Below the pieces are notes generated by a model, which worked only from the letters and a program-made list of their open reading frames with translations, had not been told where the DNA came from and did not search any database. A stretch of 64,000 nucleotides of DNA from the NCBI GenBank assembly GCA_029783825.1, contig JAREIK010003123.1:944052-1008051 (forward strand), given 5' to 3'. Every line of letters starts with the position of its first letter. Positions within the stretch are counted from its first letter, which is position 1. This DNA comes from Sapria himalayana. Lineage: Eukaryota; Streptophyta; Magnoliopsida; Malpighiales; Rafflesiaceae. Made by a program: the position numbers and the translations under genes. Of this stretch, positions 25,954 through 40,160 are shown in pieces.

Positions 25954-28900
25954 TTTATTCTCAGACTATCAAAGTCATTCAAAGGTCATGACATAATCTA
26001 TCCATTATTATATTTACGCTTAGTAAAGAGGAGTATAAAAAACTTATTTCTAAAACAAAAGCATATTATTTATTTCTTTAAGGTTTTAGTAATTATTTTA
26101 CTTATAAACTAACTTAAAACTACTGAATTATCAACACATAAGCTACTACATATATAATTGACAAATATATTATATTTAATATATTCTTTTCCTGCTCTAA
26201 AAGTATTATTATAGTCAATAATAAATATTTAAAAATTATTAAATATAATGATATCTAATTTAGATCTTTATTATTTTTGCATATCTTATTTATTCCTAAT
26301 TATTATTATTTTTTTGCAAGAATTCAAGATTCTATTTGATATTGACAATGATAACTTATAATTTTTTTTGATAATAAATTCTCATTTTAGATGAGTGTAT
26401 TGGATCATTCAATTGTACATTCTCACGTGTTCACTATGACACGATAACAAACCAAGTTTAAAATTTTTTTATCCTAATTTTGAGTGTATTCTGATCTTAG
26501 TATGTAAGATATGTCAATTAGGAAAACTTGATAGAATTTCATATACATATCAGTCTGGCTTAGGTGTCAAATGAGTCATCTCATTACAATGTGACACACC
26601 CATGTCATCGACCAACTCAACATGACATGATTGGCCAGCATAGTGAAGGTTTAGCCTGGAGCTGGTCATGCTGATTAGGGCCAATTCAATCAGGTTCATG
26701 CTAGCACGAACCAACCTTTTATTGCCCTAATATGATTATTTAATTTTATATAATTTTAATAAAGTATTAATGGTACGAATACAAAATATAAATAAAGCGT
26801 AAATAAAAATAAAATATATATATCAAAACTTTAAATAATAAAAACTACAAATTACAATCCAATTTTATAATATATAAATCAATAGACAATAGCACATAAA
26901 TCAAAATATAAAAAATAGAAAAATAAACAAATACTAACATTATAAAATTTAATAATAAGTATCACAAAAATCAAGAATCATCAATTATCAATTAATATTT
27001 ATAATATAATATCATGGATAGAGATGTAAATAGTCATCATCATTAATGCATCTGAAGATGTCGTTATTACTCTCAGTATTCTCGAACTTCACATCCCATA
27101 AATCATCAATATCATCTCTTGTGTCTTATCATGAATATTCAACCTTAAATTTTCTCAGTCTTTTATGCATACAAGTATCTTTACAATATTTGATCATAAT
27201 CTCAATCTCTTATCTGAAATGATATTGACTGTCACACAAAAAAAGACTTCGATGCTACGCTAGATACTGAAGTGATCAATAGATCATGAGTTATCTTAGA
27301 TATAACAAGATATGTGAATTTATATGATTTCTACCATAAAATAATATTTTAACTTATTATCATCAATTATAGGATAGAATAATAATCAATATCTAAGTAT
27401 CCAAGATAGCAGTTCGCTCCTATTTGATGGACCAGCCAATCATTTGTCACTGGCTAACTGAATGAAAAAATCATCTCCGAATAATGTTCATATTCGTACT
27501 TAGAGCATGCTACAACTACCATACGTAGTATCATAATATAAAAACAAATTAGTTAATTTTTTATGAATAAATCCTTTAGGTTTGTCTATTTGGTTCGTGC
27601 ACATTGGATATGTATGTTGAAGTATTTTCTACCTTTTTCATATTAACCCTATGATCCATAAAACTAGCAACATAACAAAATTGAAAAAACAAACCAAATA
27701 TTTGAATATGAATAAATTCTTTTTATGAATAAATCTTTTTCATATGTATGTTACTAATATTATATATACACATAAGTGCAAAACAAATATTTGAAGTATA
27801 CAAAAAAGAATACATATTTATTGTGTCATATAATATCAAAAAAAAATTTAAAATAAAATTCATGTATTACGGTCTGAATCGTTAATAATAAGCTCATCAC
27901 TCTAACTAATTACATGGTCGAATATTATATGTTAGTAGCCAATATTAAAATCTAGCATAAGGTTGGTGTAATTAGAAGTGTCAAACGGGATGAGCTAGGC
28001 TGGGCCAGCCCGACCAAGTTTTAGTTGGCCCAACTGGACCACCATGTCGTGTCTGGCCAGAATAGAGATGTCAGCCAGGCTGGGCTAGCACTGGTTCGAC
28101 ACATGGCATGGCACGATTCGGCCATGTATGGGCCGGCAAGGCACGGGAATTTCCTGTGACCGTGCTCATGTCGTGCCTGTCCATGGCACTAACCGTGTCA
28201 TGTTGTGCCGAGGCCAACCGGGCCTCGTGCCGTGCGTGGCCCGGTATGATACCATGGCTCGTTGGCATGGTACCTCGGCACGAGCCAAGAAACCCTAATT
28301 TTTTTAAATTAGGTGTTTGACTATGCAGCAGCCCAGCGACGTGCAGTTCCGCGGCGAGGCGGCATTACGGCAAGTGTCGAAACCCTAATTTTTTTTAAAT
28401 TAGAAGTTCGGCCCGACCGGGCCGAACCCAACAGATTCGTGCCGCGGGTCTGTGCTGGGCTGACCTTCACAAAACCATGTCGGGTCAAGCACGACATGGT
28501 ATAGTAACTATGTTGTGGCTGGCCCAGCACTAAAGCACTATCGGGCCGACTAAAATGGGTCAGGATAGCCCGACACAGCTTCATCACATCAAACCCAACA
28601 TGGCCCATCATTCCGATTGTGATGAAGTTGTACCGAACTCGACGGATTTCATGTCACGGCCCGTGTTGGGCCTGACTTCCACAGAACTATGTCGGGCCAG
28701 GCACGACACGATACAGAAAATGCGGCGGTTCTGGCCGGGCACGATAGCTCAATAAGGCAGCCTAAAACCGTGCCAGGCTAGCTCAACACGGCTCGTTTGA
28801 CACATCTAGTTTTGACCCATCTAGGCATAGTATAAGGCCAATTTTGCCCATTAGGCCGAGTTTGGGCCTAGCTCATGCCAATTTGAAATTTTTTTAATTA

Positions 28901-30478
28901 TTTTAATATAAAATATTAAAAATATAATAAAATTTAAAATTTAATTATTTAATTATTCATACTTAATTACTTAAATAGTTTTTAGTTAATAGTTATTTGT
29001 TAAATTAAAAATAAATAATTAATTTTTAAAATTTTATTTTATTAAATTTAATAAAACTTTAAATTTATAATAATAAACAACTAAAAATTAAAAACTAAAT
29101 ATGCATGAATTAATTAAACATAAATTTTAATACAGAGTTACAAACCATTGCAAATCAGAAAAAATTAATATTCAAGCATTAAACTTTAAACTCAAAGTAA
29201 TATGACAACAAAATAAACAAAAACAATCAGACAATGTAAATGAATAAATTCAAAAAAAAAAAGAAAAATATCATCAACAGACAACATTACAATATATGAT
29301 AAATGATGATAAAAAATAAATAATAGGTATTAGTGTTTTAATTCATTAATTATCAACGTCATCAATTATCAAATCATCATCTATGTCAATATCATATGTA
29401 TCATCATCAGCAACCAACTCATCTGCTTTAGCTGTAGTCCCAACACAATCCTGGATACCCAAGCTCGAATATTCTCAATCCTTCATGCATACTAATATTT
29501 CAATAATATCTGACATTAATCTGAACCTCCTATCCGAAATAATATTCACTACAATAGAAAAAATAAAATCCGATGTTATGTTTGACACTGGAAAAGTCAG
29601 TAAATCTCATGTCATCTTTAATAGCACAGGATATGTGAACTAATATGATTTTCATCAATATAATATATTAAGATTTTTATTATCAAAATATGATATGATT
29701 GAGTAGTAATTGATATCTAAGTATCAATACAGCTCGTTCCTATTTAACGATCCACCCCATCAGTTTTCACTCGCTACCTGAATGAAAAAGTCATCTCCAA
29801 ATATGATATTCATGTACATACTCGGAGCCCCACTACTACAATCACTATACCTAGTATCGTAGTATATAAAGAGCTCAAACACTTCTCATGAATTAACCTT
29901 TCAAGTGGGTCTTCCTGTTCATACACGAGGATATGTATGTCAAAATATTCTCTACCCCATCAACCTTAACCCTAAGATCCATACAAGCAACTAGACAATA
30001 AAGAGATAAGGTAGTGAACCATTACTTTAAGTACTTGATTTCCATCTCTAGAACCAAATCACTAAGTGTCAAGTCATCTCAAAACTTCATAAATATGTTA
30101 CTAATATTATATAGGCACCAAAGTACAATGCAAGTTATGAGAGTATAAACTGATGACCACATGTTTGTCGTGTCATAAAAAATTTTCAGAATTTTGATAA
30201 ATAAAATTCATTTAGCCCAATTAGTGTCGTCAATAATAAATTTGGTATTCTTACTATTGACATAATCAAATATCACGTATTCATATGCAACACATGACTT
30301 CAACATAAGGTATGTAATATTTTAATAATATCTCACATCTGATTAAAATATCTTATTTAGACCCGCAGAAAAATAGAGCCTACCGAACTCCTATTATCTA
30401 CGAGACATGCAAATATATTTTAGTGAGTTACATAAATTTTCTAAAGCAGGTTGCAGAGGCACACACCTTCAACCCCAC

Positions 30479-30940
30479 TTATACTATTAGGTTAATGACG
30501 TGACACGTGCATCTAACGTAAAAAATCTCTCCTAATGATTCATCTCTAATACTCATAAAAAACATGTTAATTCCTACTTTATTATTAAATACATTATCGA
30601 ATGTAATACTAAATATTTTATTTTGAATTTTATATTCTCTAAAAAATTTTATCATATACTCAAAAAAAATAACCAAAATATCATGAGAATGAATAATTTC
30701 AAAAATACCTAAAATTTTTTTATTTAGTATCCATTTCGAATCTACATAATAAGCGATAAAACATACATAAGATGTATCATTATCATTAGTCCAGATATCA
30801 GACGTCACGGATACCACTCCATTATATTCTCTAAATTTATTAAATATTATTTCTTTTTTTAACTTATAATATTTTAATATGTCATTCCTAAATATGAACC
30901 TAGGAATCCTATGATATGCATGATAAAAATATATTTGCAT
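30479..30940 (-). pseudogene. hAT copy B transposase fragment (RNase H-like core)
   Basis: A 153-codon frame with RRIPRS-type HRIPRFIFRNDI at its start, SVTSDIWTNDND carrying the first core Asp, FSITFDNVFNNK with the second, and CTCHVINLIV with the conserved Cys-His. These match copy A codons 164-313 closely. The preceding part of the enzyme is at 31171-30956 in the same orientation. Downstream, a stop (TAA) stands where Trp is expected in the Arg-Trp-Asn motif (about 30334). It is a DNA-transposase remnant. Confidence 0.85.
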
Positions 30941-31973
30941 GATACTGACTACCCTTTAATTCTCCAAAAACCTAATCAAAAGATTTATCGTAATGATCAA
31001 TTTGATCATGTCTTCCCTCCCTAACTCATTATGATATATGAAGGTGATAAACAGAAACCGAACTGGATTCAACCTCAAAAAAATCACTGTTGAGTTGAGT
31101 TTGCCTAGAATATAATGCATCATATTTTTTGATGCATAGTTCTGCATGCCTCTAAAAGTGTCCAGTCTCACACAAACTATTACAAATTAATATTTTTTAA
31201 TAATATTTATAATGTACCGAATCTTCTTCGCACCCCTAGTATTTTTTATTTTATTATATTAAAGTAAGTCCAAACTACTAATTTTTTTCTAATTTTTTAT
31301 TTTTTAGATGTTTGAGTCGAGGCAACCAGAAAAACCAATGTTTCGGCAGTCTCGAACCTTTTCATATGATTTTCCTTATCTAAATTATAATTAATTTTAT
31401 TTTCATTATTAAAATCACTAATTGTTATTTTTTTTATTTTTTATTTTTTAGATTCAACTTATGAGTAAGAGTTAAAACTAGGAGTGAAGAGATGATGATT
31501 TTAAATTTTTAAAATATAAAACTTAAAAAATAAAAACTAATAAATAAATAAAATATTCATAAAATATAATGTGTAAATTTTGGCTTTTTGATATCTGCAC
31601 TGCACGCGCACCACAATCCACACCACACCCAAGTCCCAAAAGGAAAAATGCCAAAATACAAAATCAAGAGTCTGAGATAGAGAAAATTAGAGAGATGGAG
31701 AGATTTATGTTTGGAAAACATAAATCTTAGAATAAAGGGGGAGATTTATAGATTAAAAATATATGTATTTTAAAAAAAATTATTTTATTATTTTTTTAAT
31801 TAAAAATAGGGCATAATCCTTAGGTCGTCGAAATCTACTACATAGCTGTTGGAGACAAAATTCAAAGCCTTTGATTTAAATTTTTTTTTTGGAACATTGG
31901 GTCGGTTCGACTGTCAAACCGACCTGAAAGATGATTGGTTTCAAAAGCTTAGAATTCTAGAACAATTAGGTTC

Positions 31974-32003
31974 GGGCTGGGGGCTGGGGGCTGGGGGCTA
32001 GGG
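31974..32003 (+). repeat. G-rich run with five G-tracts (G-quadruplex candidate)
   Basis: GGG, three runs of five G and a final GGG are separated by CT, CT, CT and CTA. This fits the four-tract, short-loop G-quadruplex rule. It lies in the 5' non-coding part of hAT copy B and is an expanded 7-bp repeat GGGGGCT. Confidence 0.7.
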
Positions 32004-32811
32004 AAAATGACCATGGATTGTGTCAATCATGTTACAAGCCCAACAAAATTTCAGATTCGTCAAGCACCAAACTTCAGGGTGTGGCTAGGTCAGGCATCAT
32101 CCAGTTCGTGCCAAAAATGCATGCCCACGAGCCATGGTACCAGGTCGTGCCTGGCCCGGCACATGGCCCGATTGAACAAGGCACAGGCCGTGCCAAGCTT
32201 GCTCATAGCACGGGCACAAGCACGGGTCTGTACCGCGTCGTGCTAGGCCAGGTAAGGCCGAGTTGGGCCATACCTCGAGCCGGGCCTGAGCTATCAGGCC
32301 CATTTGACACCTCTAGATGTAATTTCAAAGATATCTTACATTCTTTTAGAAATTTTTTTTAGCCCCACAGACAAATATATACTGCTAATTGAGAGATCTA
32401 TAATCATAATCAATTTAGTTATGTATTCTCTTTCAAAATTAATATTGTATATAAAGAGAATCAACGAAACTAAAATAAATTTAACTTCAGAAATCTCACT
32501 ACTAAGTTGAATTTATCTCAAATCTAAAAAACATTTTTTTGGTGTATTAATTTGAATGTCTCTACAGGTACTCAGTCTCACACACATTCTTACATGTATA
32601 TATCTTTTTATATTATATATATCATGTTGATTCCTCATTGATATTCATAATATTTTTAGTTTTTATTATTTTAAAATACACTCATACTATTAATGTTTGA
32701 CTAATTTTTTTATTTTTTAGGTGACATATGAATTTAGGTCGAGACCGTAAAAGAAAATAGAATTTTATCTCGAATATTTCAGTAGAGTTGTCATTGTTAT
32801 CTACATATATG

Positions 32812-32985
32812 CAAGGATTAAAATATCAATTTTTATAGATATATCGGTACTTAAATTTTACGGATATATCGGTGTGTATTTATATATGAGCACTAATCAA
32901 GGATAGATATATCAGTCTTAAAGAATATATCGATACTTAGAATTTAAGGATATATCGGTAGATATATTAAAAATTTTTATCATTG
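32812..32985. mobile_element. 174-bp MITE (first copy)
   Basis: It starts CAAGGATTAAAATATC and ends AAATTTTTATCATTG, weak inverted repeats. The flanking 8-mers CATATATG (32804-32811) and CATATGTG (32986-32993) match at 7 of 8. The interior repeats GATATATCGGT and CTTAAATTTTACGGATATAT motifs. The same sequence recurs at 49403-49596. Confidence 0.75.
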
Positions 32986-32993
32986 CATATGTG

Positions 32994-34860
32994 TCAATTT
33001 GATATTTATTATCATTAAATTTACTATGTAATTTTTTTTTAATTATTTGTATTTTTTAAATAAATACTAAAATTAAAAAAACTCAAACAAATAATTAACA
33101 AAAAAATGAGTACCATATCACAGACAACTTTGATGTAAATTCTAACCTCAAGGTAAGTTGTAGTGTTGCACAGGCACATCCACAACACCATCTATCCCGT
33201 ATGCATGAGCATAAATTATAAATCAAAATTAAAAAATATAATATATGTAATATATACCGTACAGAGGACAGACTAGAGAAAGAGGCAAAACTAAAAGAGA
33301 CTAAGTAAATCAAAGAGATAAGATGAAATTGAGATTAAATTTCTAAATATCTTATTCTCTATTTATAGAGAAAAAAAAATTCAAATTTATTAAAAGAATA
33401 TTTATTTGTGAATTTTTTTTATTAAAAAATGGTCTGAATCTCGACAGCCATCAAATTATGGCCACAATAGCTATCGGAATTAATCCAAAGGCAACTATAA
33501 ATTTATATAAAATTTTTAATTTTTTTTTAATAAATGGGATGACGGAAATAGTGGTTGGGCAATTCTGTCATTGTCCATGTTGGAGCTAATTTTGTGAAAA
33601 TACAACGGATTGCAAGGGAGGTGTGTCCGCCCAAATGCAAAAAGCCATGTAAGCAATATCAGACTTAGTGGCCAGTTTTTAAAAAAAAAACCCCACCTCA
33701 CGGGCAATCACTCGATGGAACTCAACCCATGACCCGACCATAGCTGATCTCAGGGTCCTTAGTCCAGTGAACTGTGCCACCAGGCTAAGCACATGGGTCA
33801 TGCCTAGGCTAGTTCCCACTTAGCAGAGCACAAACCATGCCAAGGACTAGCATGATCCAGAAATGGGCACGATTCCGGACCGTGCCAGGGCAACACTACT
33901 TAGTTGACACCACTAGCCCTCTCTTTGGCTTGAGTTGGGACCCATTTAATCTAAAATGCTCGACACATAGAAACTTAGTAGAGATGCAACCAACAAAAAA
34001 AATTAGATGTCTAATAAATTTGTTTTATAAGAGCCCGAGATATACATGAATATATCTCTTTTGAGATATATGACAGATTTTTTCTATTTTTTTAATTTTT
34101 CATTAAATAATAAAAAGATAATTTGATAAAATTATTAAAAAATAAAAAAAATGATAATGCATTAAAATATATGTCAGATCAATTTAAAATTTACTATATG
34201 AATCATGAGATTATATATTGGACTTCATATACCAACACGCCCCAATAGAATAGAGCCATTAAAAGCATGAATAAATATTTAATAAAAATAACTTAACCAC
34301 TCCTATTTGAAAAGATTATTATAAAATATTTTTAAAATTATATAATTTTAATCATAATTTATTTCATAAATCAAATATCTTCTTGTACCCTTTCTCTTTT
34401 GGATCCTATATCAAAAAAAAAATGAAATTTAGTTTATATTCCAAAATTTTTGAATACACTTATTTTATCTTTGATTGCTCTCCAAGATAGGAAAAATTCA
34501 CATCTAAGACTTTAAGATATATCTTCCTTTAATACTCCAAAAACCAAATAAAATTTAAATATTTTGTATTGAATGTTGATAGAATTTAGAGGATGCACAT
34601 GAATCCATTATCTCCCTAACTTGTAACCATACCTAAAATACTAGTTAGTAATGAAAGTCACTCATCAACTATATTGGAACATGTTGAATTTAATACTCAG
34701 TATACTTTCTTTCATAGAATTATTATATCTTAAAATAATTTCAAAACATATTCAATCTAAAAAAAATGAGATTTACTAGATAATGATTTCTCATTCAGAG
34801 CCAAATAACATAAAATTTCACAAATTTTTACCATTATAGACCCATATTAAGTTTGACTAA
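32994..34860. other. AT-rich intron DNA with one GC-richer hAT-like fragment
   Basis: No host exon is seen. From about 33720 to 33913 a GC-richer stretch with GCATGATCC, GGGCACGATTCC and the end TTAGTTGACACCACTA resembles the right end of the hAT family described here; no matching left end or target duplication was found. The rest is featureless. Confidence 0.4.
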
Positions 34861-36060
34861 TTGTAACTTAGAGTCTATATCAGAAAAGAAAGATAACCCA
34901 ACCACTTCAGACCAAAAATAAATCTACCAAAGAGCTAGATAATTTCTCAGTCAATCTTTCTGATATTAACCTTCTGATCACTCTCTAGAAGAAATAGATG
35001 AACTATACCCAGTACCTGATCTCAGAGATATTATTGTAGTTTTATGTTGTTTCTTTTTTTATTTCTTTTATTACTTATCTTAACAATATTAGAATACTCA
35101 TGTCTCTCTCTAAAGTCTTATCTCATTCAAGATGATATCAAGTCATATTAAAAAAAATATGTCATCTACTCTAATAAAACTTAGAAACTAGTATTATAAT
35201 TTTTAAGAATACTTATTATTGATTACAAGTATGTTATTCCTGTGAAGACATTTTCAGATATAATAGATTGCCTTAATACGAGACTCATAGCAAATAGATT
35301 CACTTAGATATTTAGTATAGACTATTAAAATACTTATTCTTTAATGATCAAAATGACTTTAGTATAAATTTTTATTTCTCTTATAATATCTCATAATTTA
35401 AGAATACTCTAACTAGAGATGAAAAACATATTTCCTCACAATGCAAAATAAATTGCATATGGAGTAATCACCTACATATTAACTTTTGAGCATCATGGTC
35501 AAATATAATTTGTAAATTATGAAAACTATAGTATAGCCTAAAATTATCATTGATAACCTAATTTATGAGATTTTCACATGCAATTATTTCATATGAGTTA
35601 CATATATATGTTTATGACTTCTTTTATCCTTTTGGAAAAGACTTGGTGACAAAATTATTTTACTAATTATTTATTTAGATGACATGATTATATGAGATGA
35701 TATGTTGAGAATCAATCAACTCAAATAGCAACTTCAAGCACAATTTCAGACAAATAACATTGTAAGACTCATATCATTGCTTAGTATAAAGATGACTTAA
35801 TTTATAAGTAATATCATTTTGTTACAAAAAAGTTATTTGCTTGATACTCTTATAGAGTTTGATATTTTAGTGTACTTCAGCATAAATTGATATTCATCTA
35901 AGTATTTACATCACTTTTGATACAACTTTAGTTGACTTTTATTATTTAAATGAAAATTATATAAATAATTAATTATCTAATTATGATCAGACCAATTATC
36001 GACGAGTTGCAATTAACCAAGCACTCACGTGTTTAACACTAACATGTATCAAAAAGATGT
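34861..36060 (+). mobile_element. Ty1/copia remnant, plus strand (reverse transcriptase)
   Basis: The + strand at about 35640-35860 translates, with stops, to LIIYLDDMII, RINQLK and QLQAQFQTNN, recognisable as the copia RT catalytic YVDD region (here YLDD) and the following block. Flanking sequence on both sides looks like the same element but is too decayed to delimit. Confidence 0.6.
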
Positions 36061-37829
36061 CAACGCTAAAATTTTGTATTTTTCTTAAAATCAACCTTAT
36101 ATTTTAGAAAAATAAAAAGAAAACAATTATTTTTAAACCTATTGCAGAAACAAAATTCAAAATAATGATAATAATTACTTGTAAAAAACTTTAGATATGT
36201 CATCTGTTCAATAATATCATGTATGTATTTTTTTTCTAATTATTATTTATTATAATAGTCAAGCAATGAAATATGACCTCTTAATATTTCATGAGCATAT
36301 AAAATACATATAAATAAATTATTTCTCCTAAAAAAATTCTTGTTGGGATAATTACTTTTGTATAGATTCTTTAAAATATCTCATCTTATATTTCTTTCCT
36401 TTAAACTTAATATTGTAGACATATAAATACCATGGCACCAGCTTCATGAGAGGTGTACCATATTATTATTATTTTTATTTTTTTTTTGTTTTTATACTTT
36501 TGATTAGAATAACCAACATATTGATTGTTTTAATCACGCTTACCCATAATATAAAAATATTTGATAAATAAATTTTTATAGAATATTATTTGCATTCATT
36601 TTTAGTGTGCTTTCTCTACAATGTAAAAAATATATATTATATAATTAAATTAAGTTATATAAATAACTAATTTGTTGAAATAATATTTTTCATCTTGAAA
36701 GTTAAATCATTCCTAAAAAATCATTATACATCCATATAGAAAGTCTATTCTACCAAAATTTTACAACTTAGTAAAGTTTTTTGCCTACCTCATTATCTTG
36801 AGGGTTAAAATTTTAATATATTTATTCGAGATTCATAAAAATCACAAATAAACTCTGCAACATATTCCATTTCTTGTTTCTAATATAATAATTTTATGTT
36901 TAAGTATTAAGTTGCATGTGCTGATGTGCACACCTATAAAATTAGATCTCACACATCTTCTTAGCTCTATTCATGAAATAATAGATGTATATCCAATTTG
37001 GGTTTTCCCCATCAACCATACAAAGAACACAAATTAATCCTGATATTATAAGAGCAATTATGACTATTGTTGTTATAAATAATTGAGAATTAAGGCAAAA
37101 GAAAATAAAAAACAATTTCTAAAAATGAGAAATAACTAAAATTATTAATAAGATGCTACTTCTGGAGTTTAAGGATTTGTTAAAGTTTATTATGTATAGA
37201 GATTACAGAAAGTCATCTATGATTTAAACAATTCCCACAGGTTTTATATACAGTTCTGAAAAATATTATTCTTCAGCTTGGTTTTCACAATTCAAAATTA
37301 GATTTCTCTTTATTTATTTAAAGTCAACATTCAATTATTTCTTATTTTCTTTTTTTATTAGTTGGATGGTAGTCTCTACTTTTGTAGCTTCTACTATTAA
37401 GCAATTAAGTACCAAAGTTTTATTTCAAAGATATTTTCTTCATTTTTTCCTAGGAATAGTGGTAGTCTCTACTCAAGCTGATCTATTTTTAATTTTTATC
37501 ACAACATAAAATATTCATGATTTTTTGTCAAATATGATGCCGCTACATCTCTCTCAACAAGTTAATCTCACAATTAATTGATGGTATTACTCCTTTGAAT
37601 AGCACAAACTTTAGTTGGATTATTGTAAGTTCTAAATAACTATCCTTGACACTTCCAGATAACTTTTTCATGGTCAACAAGCTCTCACGGTTTATGTACA
37701 AGCTTATGATAACTGATTGGGCAGCAACAAAATGACTTCATTATTTTAATCACGTCATTTTTCGTGGTCAACTTTTTCAGATGCAGAATATGCTGAAAAT
37801 GTCAATGATCTCACCTTGACTTTTGCATA
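36061..37829. other. AT-rich intron DNA, nothing recognised
   Basis: No gene, transposon terminus or RNA is seen. It may include an LTR of the neighbouring minus-strand copia remnant, but no repeat partner was found. Confidence 0.35.
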
Positions 37830-40160
37830 CACCATCTTCATAGGATCCACTCCAATTTACTAGAGTTCAAAGCTTATCTTCGGCAATGCCTTAATGAGAA
37901 TGTATGCAGTTTGAAATTTTGCTGGAGTATAAATTAGTTGTGCTATTCATCCTTCAATCTTCATCTTTATAAAATAGCGATCAATTTCAGCATGCTTTAT
38001 CTTGCCATGATGAACAAGATTTTTAAAAGTATGCTTATTGCAGTCAGATTATCACACCACAACTTCATAGAACGCTCAAATAGGATCTAAAATTCACTAA
38101 TAACTCATTTTAGCCAAATCCTTTACAAATGCTGAGCATTATTATCACACCACGGCTTCAATCCTAGTATTATAATATAAAGTAAATTACAGCTATTATT
38201 TTATTTATTCTAAACAGAAATAATTATCTTGGAATTAGACACTCTCCCTAGACTTGGGTTGTATATGTTGAGCATGCCCGGCTTAGAACTCAAATCTTCA
38301 AAGCTTATGCTCGGCATTGCCTTTGTAAGTCATCCACTTGAACTCAGCTTGACCGCTACTTTGCGCTACGACAAATTGTTTCTTGCTCTGCAAAGTAACA
38401 AGATTACCCATAGATAGGAATAGTACCATGAGGTTGCTCTTTGATCCATTATATGTTCAGCCCAATTAGCATCCATGTAGATCTCAACATCCCATTTTAT
38501 TGACTGCTATAAGATGAGTCCCTTTCATGGATTCAATTTCTGATTCTAAATATGAGGTATGCTACTTTCCTATGATCTCTAGTAGAATTGTTCATAAATT
38601 GGCTAATCATATTGACAGAGAAATAGATATCAAGCCTAGTATGTGAGTAATATATGAGTTTTCCAACATATCTTTGATATCTTCCCTTTTCCACTGGGAC
38701 ATTTTCTTCACTTGAGCTCAACTTGTTTGTACAGACCATAAGAGTGTCAGCTGATTTGCATCCAAGCATTACTGTTTCTTGTAGAAGATTTAGAACATAC
38801 TTACATTCGAGGTCTTACCTTCACTTTCATCCCAAAAAAATATTTGAGATCCCTAAGATCTTTAATCTCAAATTCCTTGGCTAGGATTTGTTTGAGATTG
38901 CACAAATTTTCAATATCATCTCTTATTGAGATCATAGTATCAACATAGACTGATAATAATTATTTACCCTCAAAAAAATACTTGAAAAGTATTGTATTAT
39001 CAGCTTGACTTTGTGAATATCCATTCTTAACAATTTTTGTAACTCAGTCAAATCAAATTCAAAGAAACTACTTGAGGCCATACAAGAACATTCTGAGTTA
39101 ACAAACTTAGCTTATACTTGTTTGTGAATCAAAACCTAGAGAGATATTAAAATAGATTTATTCCTCGTGAGTTCCATTTAGAAAAACACTTTTGAGATCT
39201 AGCTAATTAAAAGGCCATTCCAGATTAGCTGCTAATAATAATAATACTATGTGTTGAATTTGACAACTGAATCAAAGATTTCTCAAAAATCAATTCTATG
39301 ACACTAAGAAAAGACCTTAGCAACTAACCAATATTTGAATCTTTTCACACCTTCATCTACCTTATACTTCACATTAATATCCATTTGCTGTCAACCACAT
39401 GTTTCCTTTTTAGTAACTCTACAAGTTCCTATGTTTTATTTTTTCTAAGCACAAATTTTTTTCCTTGACATTAGCCCTCCATTCAATGACTTTGGGAGCT
39501 TCATTAATATTGGTGGGGATTTGTATATCATTGAGACTCATAGTAAAAGCAAGAAAACTTGGTGTGCGTCCTCTTATGTGAAATAAAGCTATAAACCAAA
39601 TGATTTATGCATGATCTAGTTCATTTCCTCGAGGTAATAGGTAGATCAAGATTTTAATTAGATGACTCAAAATTAGTGTTACATGAAGATGATAAAGTGG
39701 GAGTAGATTGAGGATTCGATTCAGCTTCTTGGACCAACTTAGATTGTATTTGTGGTTTAATTTCATCTTGGTTGTTCTCCTTTTTACTAGAATAGATAAT
39801 GAACTCGTTCTTCCAACATAATATGTAGATCTTTGATTGTTTGTTGGTTCAAATTATAAAGTGATTATTATTTCTATTTGAAATTGTTGAATTTGAGATA
39901 ATAATAAAATTTCATCATGTTCTCTAAATTAGTACTATTTTATATTATTTTCTGCCTATATAGCATTTTACAAAAAATAGGATTCATTTTTAATAATATT
40001 ACATTCCCAACATTATAAATTTTCTTTGTGATTGGAGAATAACATTTATAACCCTTTTGATGTAAAGAATATCCAAAAACACATTTGATCAATTGGGGTC
40101 ATATTTTGTTAGGAATTACTCATACTTCAACTAACATCATCTCAAGAAACAACAGTAATC
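37830..40160 (-). mobile_element. Ty1/copia remnant, minus strand (copia-2)
   Basis: On the minus strand: an integrase C-terminal/linker piece near 40110-40020 (KCVFGYSLHQKGYKCY), RT near 38960-38820 (YVDTMISIRDD where YVDD is usual; EFEIKDLRDLKYFFGMKV), the RT-RNase H link at 38769-38533 (MLGCKSADTL, EKGRYQRYVGKLIYYSHTRL) and RNase H at 38520-38230 (DANWAEHIMDQRATSWYYSY). Domain order is that of copia. Stops are frequent, including a broken catalytic RT motif, so it is inactive. Confidence 0.8.

Larger units (their letters stand above)
27973..32315 (-). mobile_element. hAT copy B, full length between termini, minus strand (4.34 kb)
   Basis: The termini are TAGAAGTGTCAAACGGG at 27973 and, in reverse complement, TAGAGGTGTCAAATGGG at 32315. 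The flanking 8-mers GGTGTAAT (27965-27972) and GATGTAAT (32316-32323) agree at 7 of 8. GC-rich subterminal arrays (GGCCCG, GGCACGAC) lie at 28000-28800 and 32090-32300. Between them is a minus-strand transposase in pieces: 31171-30956 (LNSTVIFLRL..NELGREDMIKL part), 30940-30479 (SVTSDIWT, FSITFDNV, CTCHVINLIV) and the C-terminal acidic tail near 29640-29340. Stops and frameshifts make it non-autonomous now. Confidence 0.85.
26559..32765 (-). mobile_element. Old hAT copy G, minus strand, split by copy B and internally deleted
   Basis: Part one (26559-27972) begins with an eroded terminus TTAGGTGTCAAATGAG and runs through the 3' half of a minus-strand hAT transposase, homologous stretch by stretch to copy B at 29340-30340. 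Copy B then interrupts it. Part two (32316 to about 32765) resumes with the next bases of the same alignment, loses the central catalytic region by deletion, and continues into sequence matching copy B at 30990-31320. It has many stops and indels and is non-functional. Its 5' terminus is not recognised. Confidence 0.7.

Noticed and set aside
28071..28755. Several open frames with Pro/Arg/Ala-rich products near the left end of hAT B
   Set aside because: These are GC-rich subterminal repeats (GGCCCG, CACGAC) open on both strands.
28060..28808. A possible small hAT element nested at the end of copy B, with TAGAGATGTCAGCC and GTTTGACACATCTA ends
   Set aside because: The flanking 8-mers do not match, and subterminal repeats of copy B can produce such ends.
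33720..33913. Complete hAT derivative ending TTGACACCACTA
   Set aside because: No left terminus or target duplication could be found; kept only as a remark in the interval entry.
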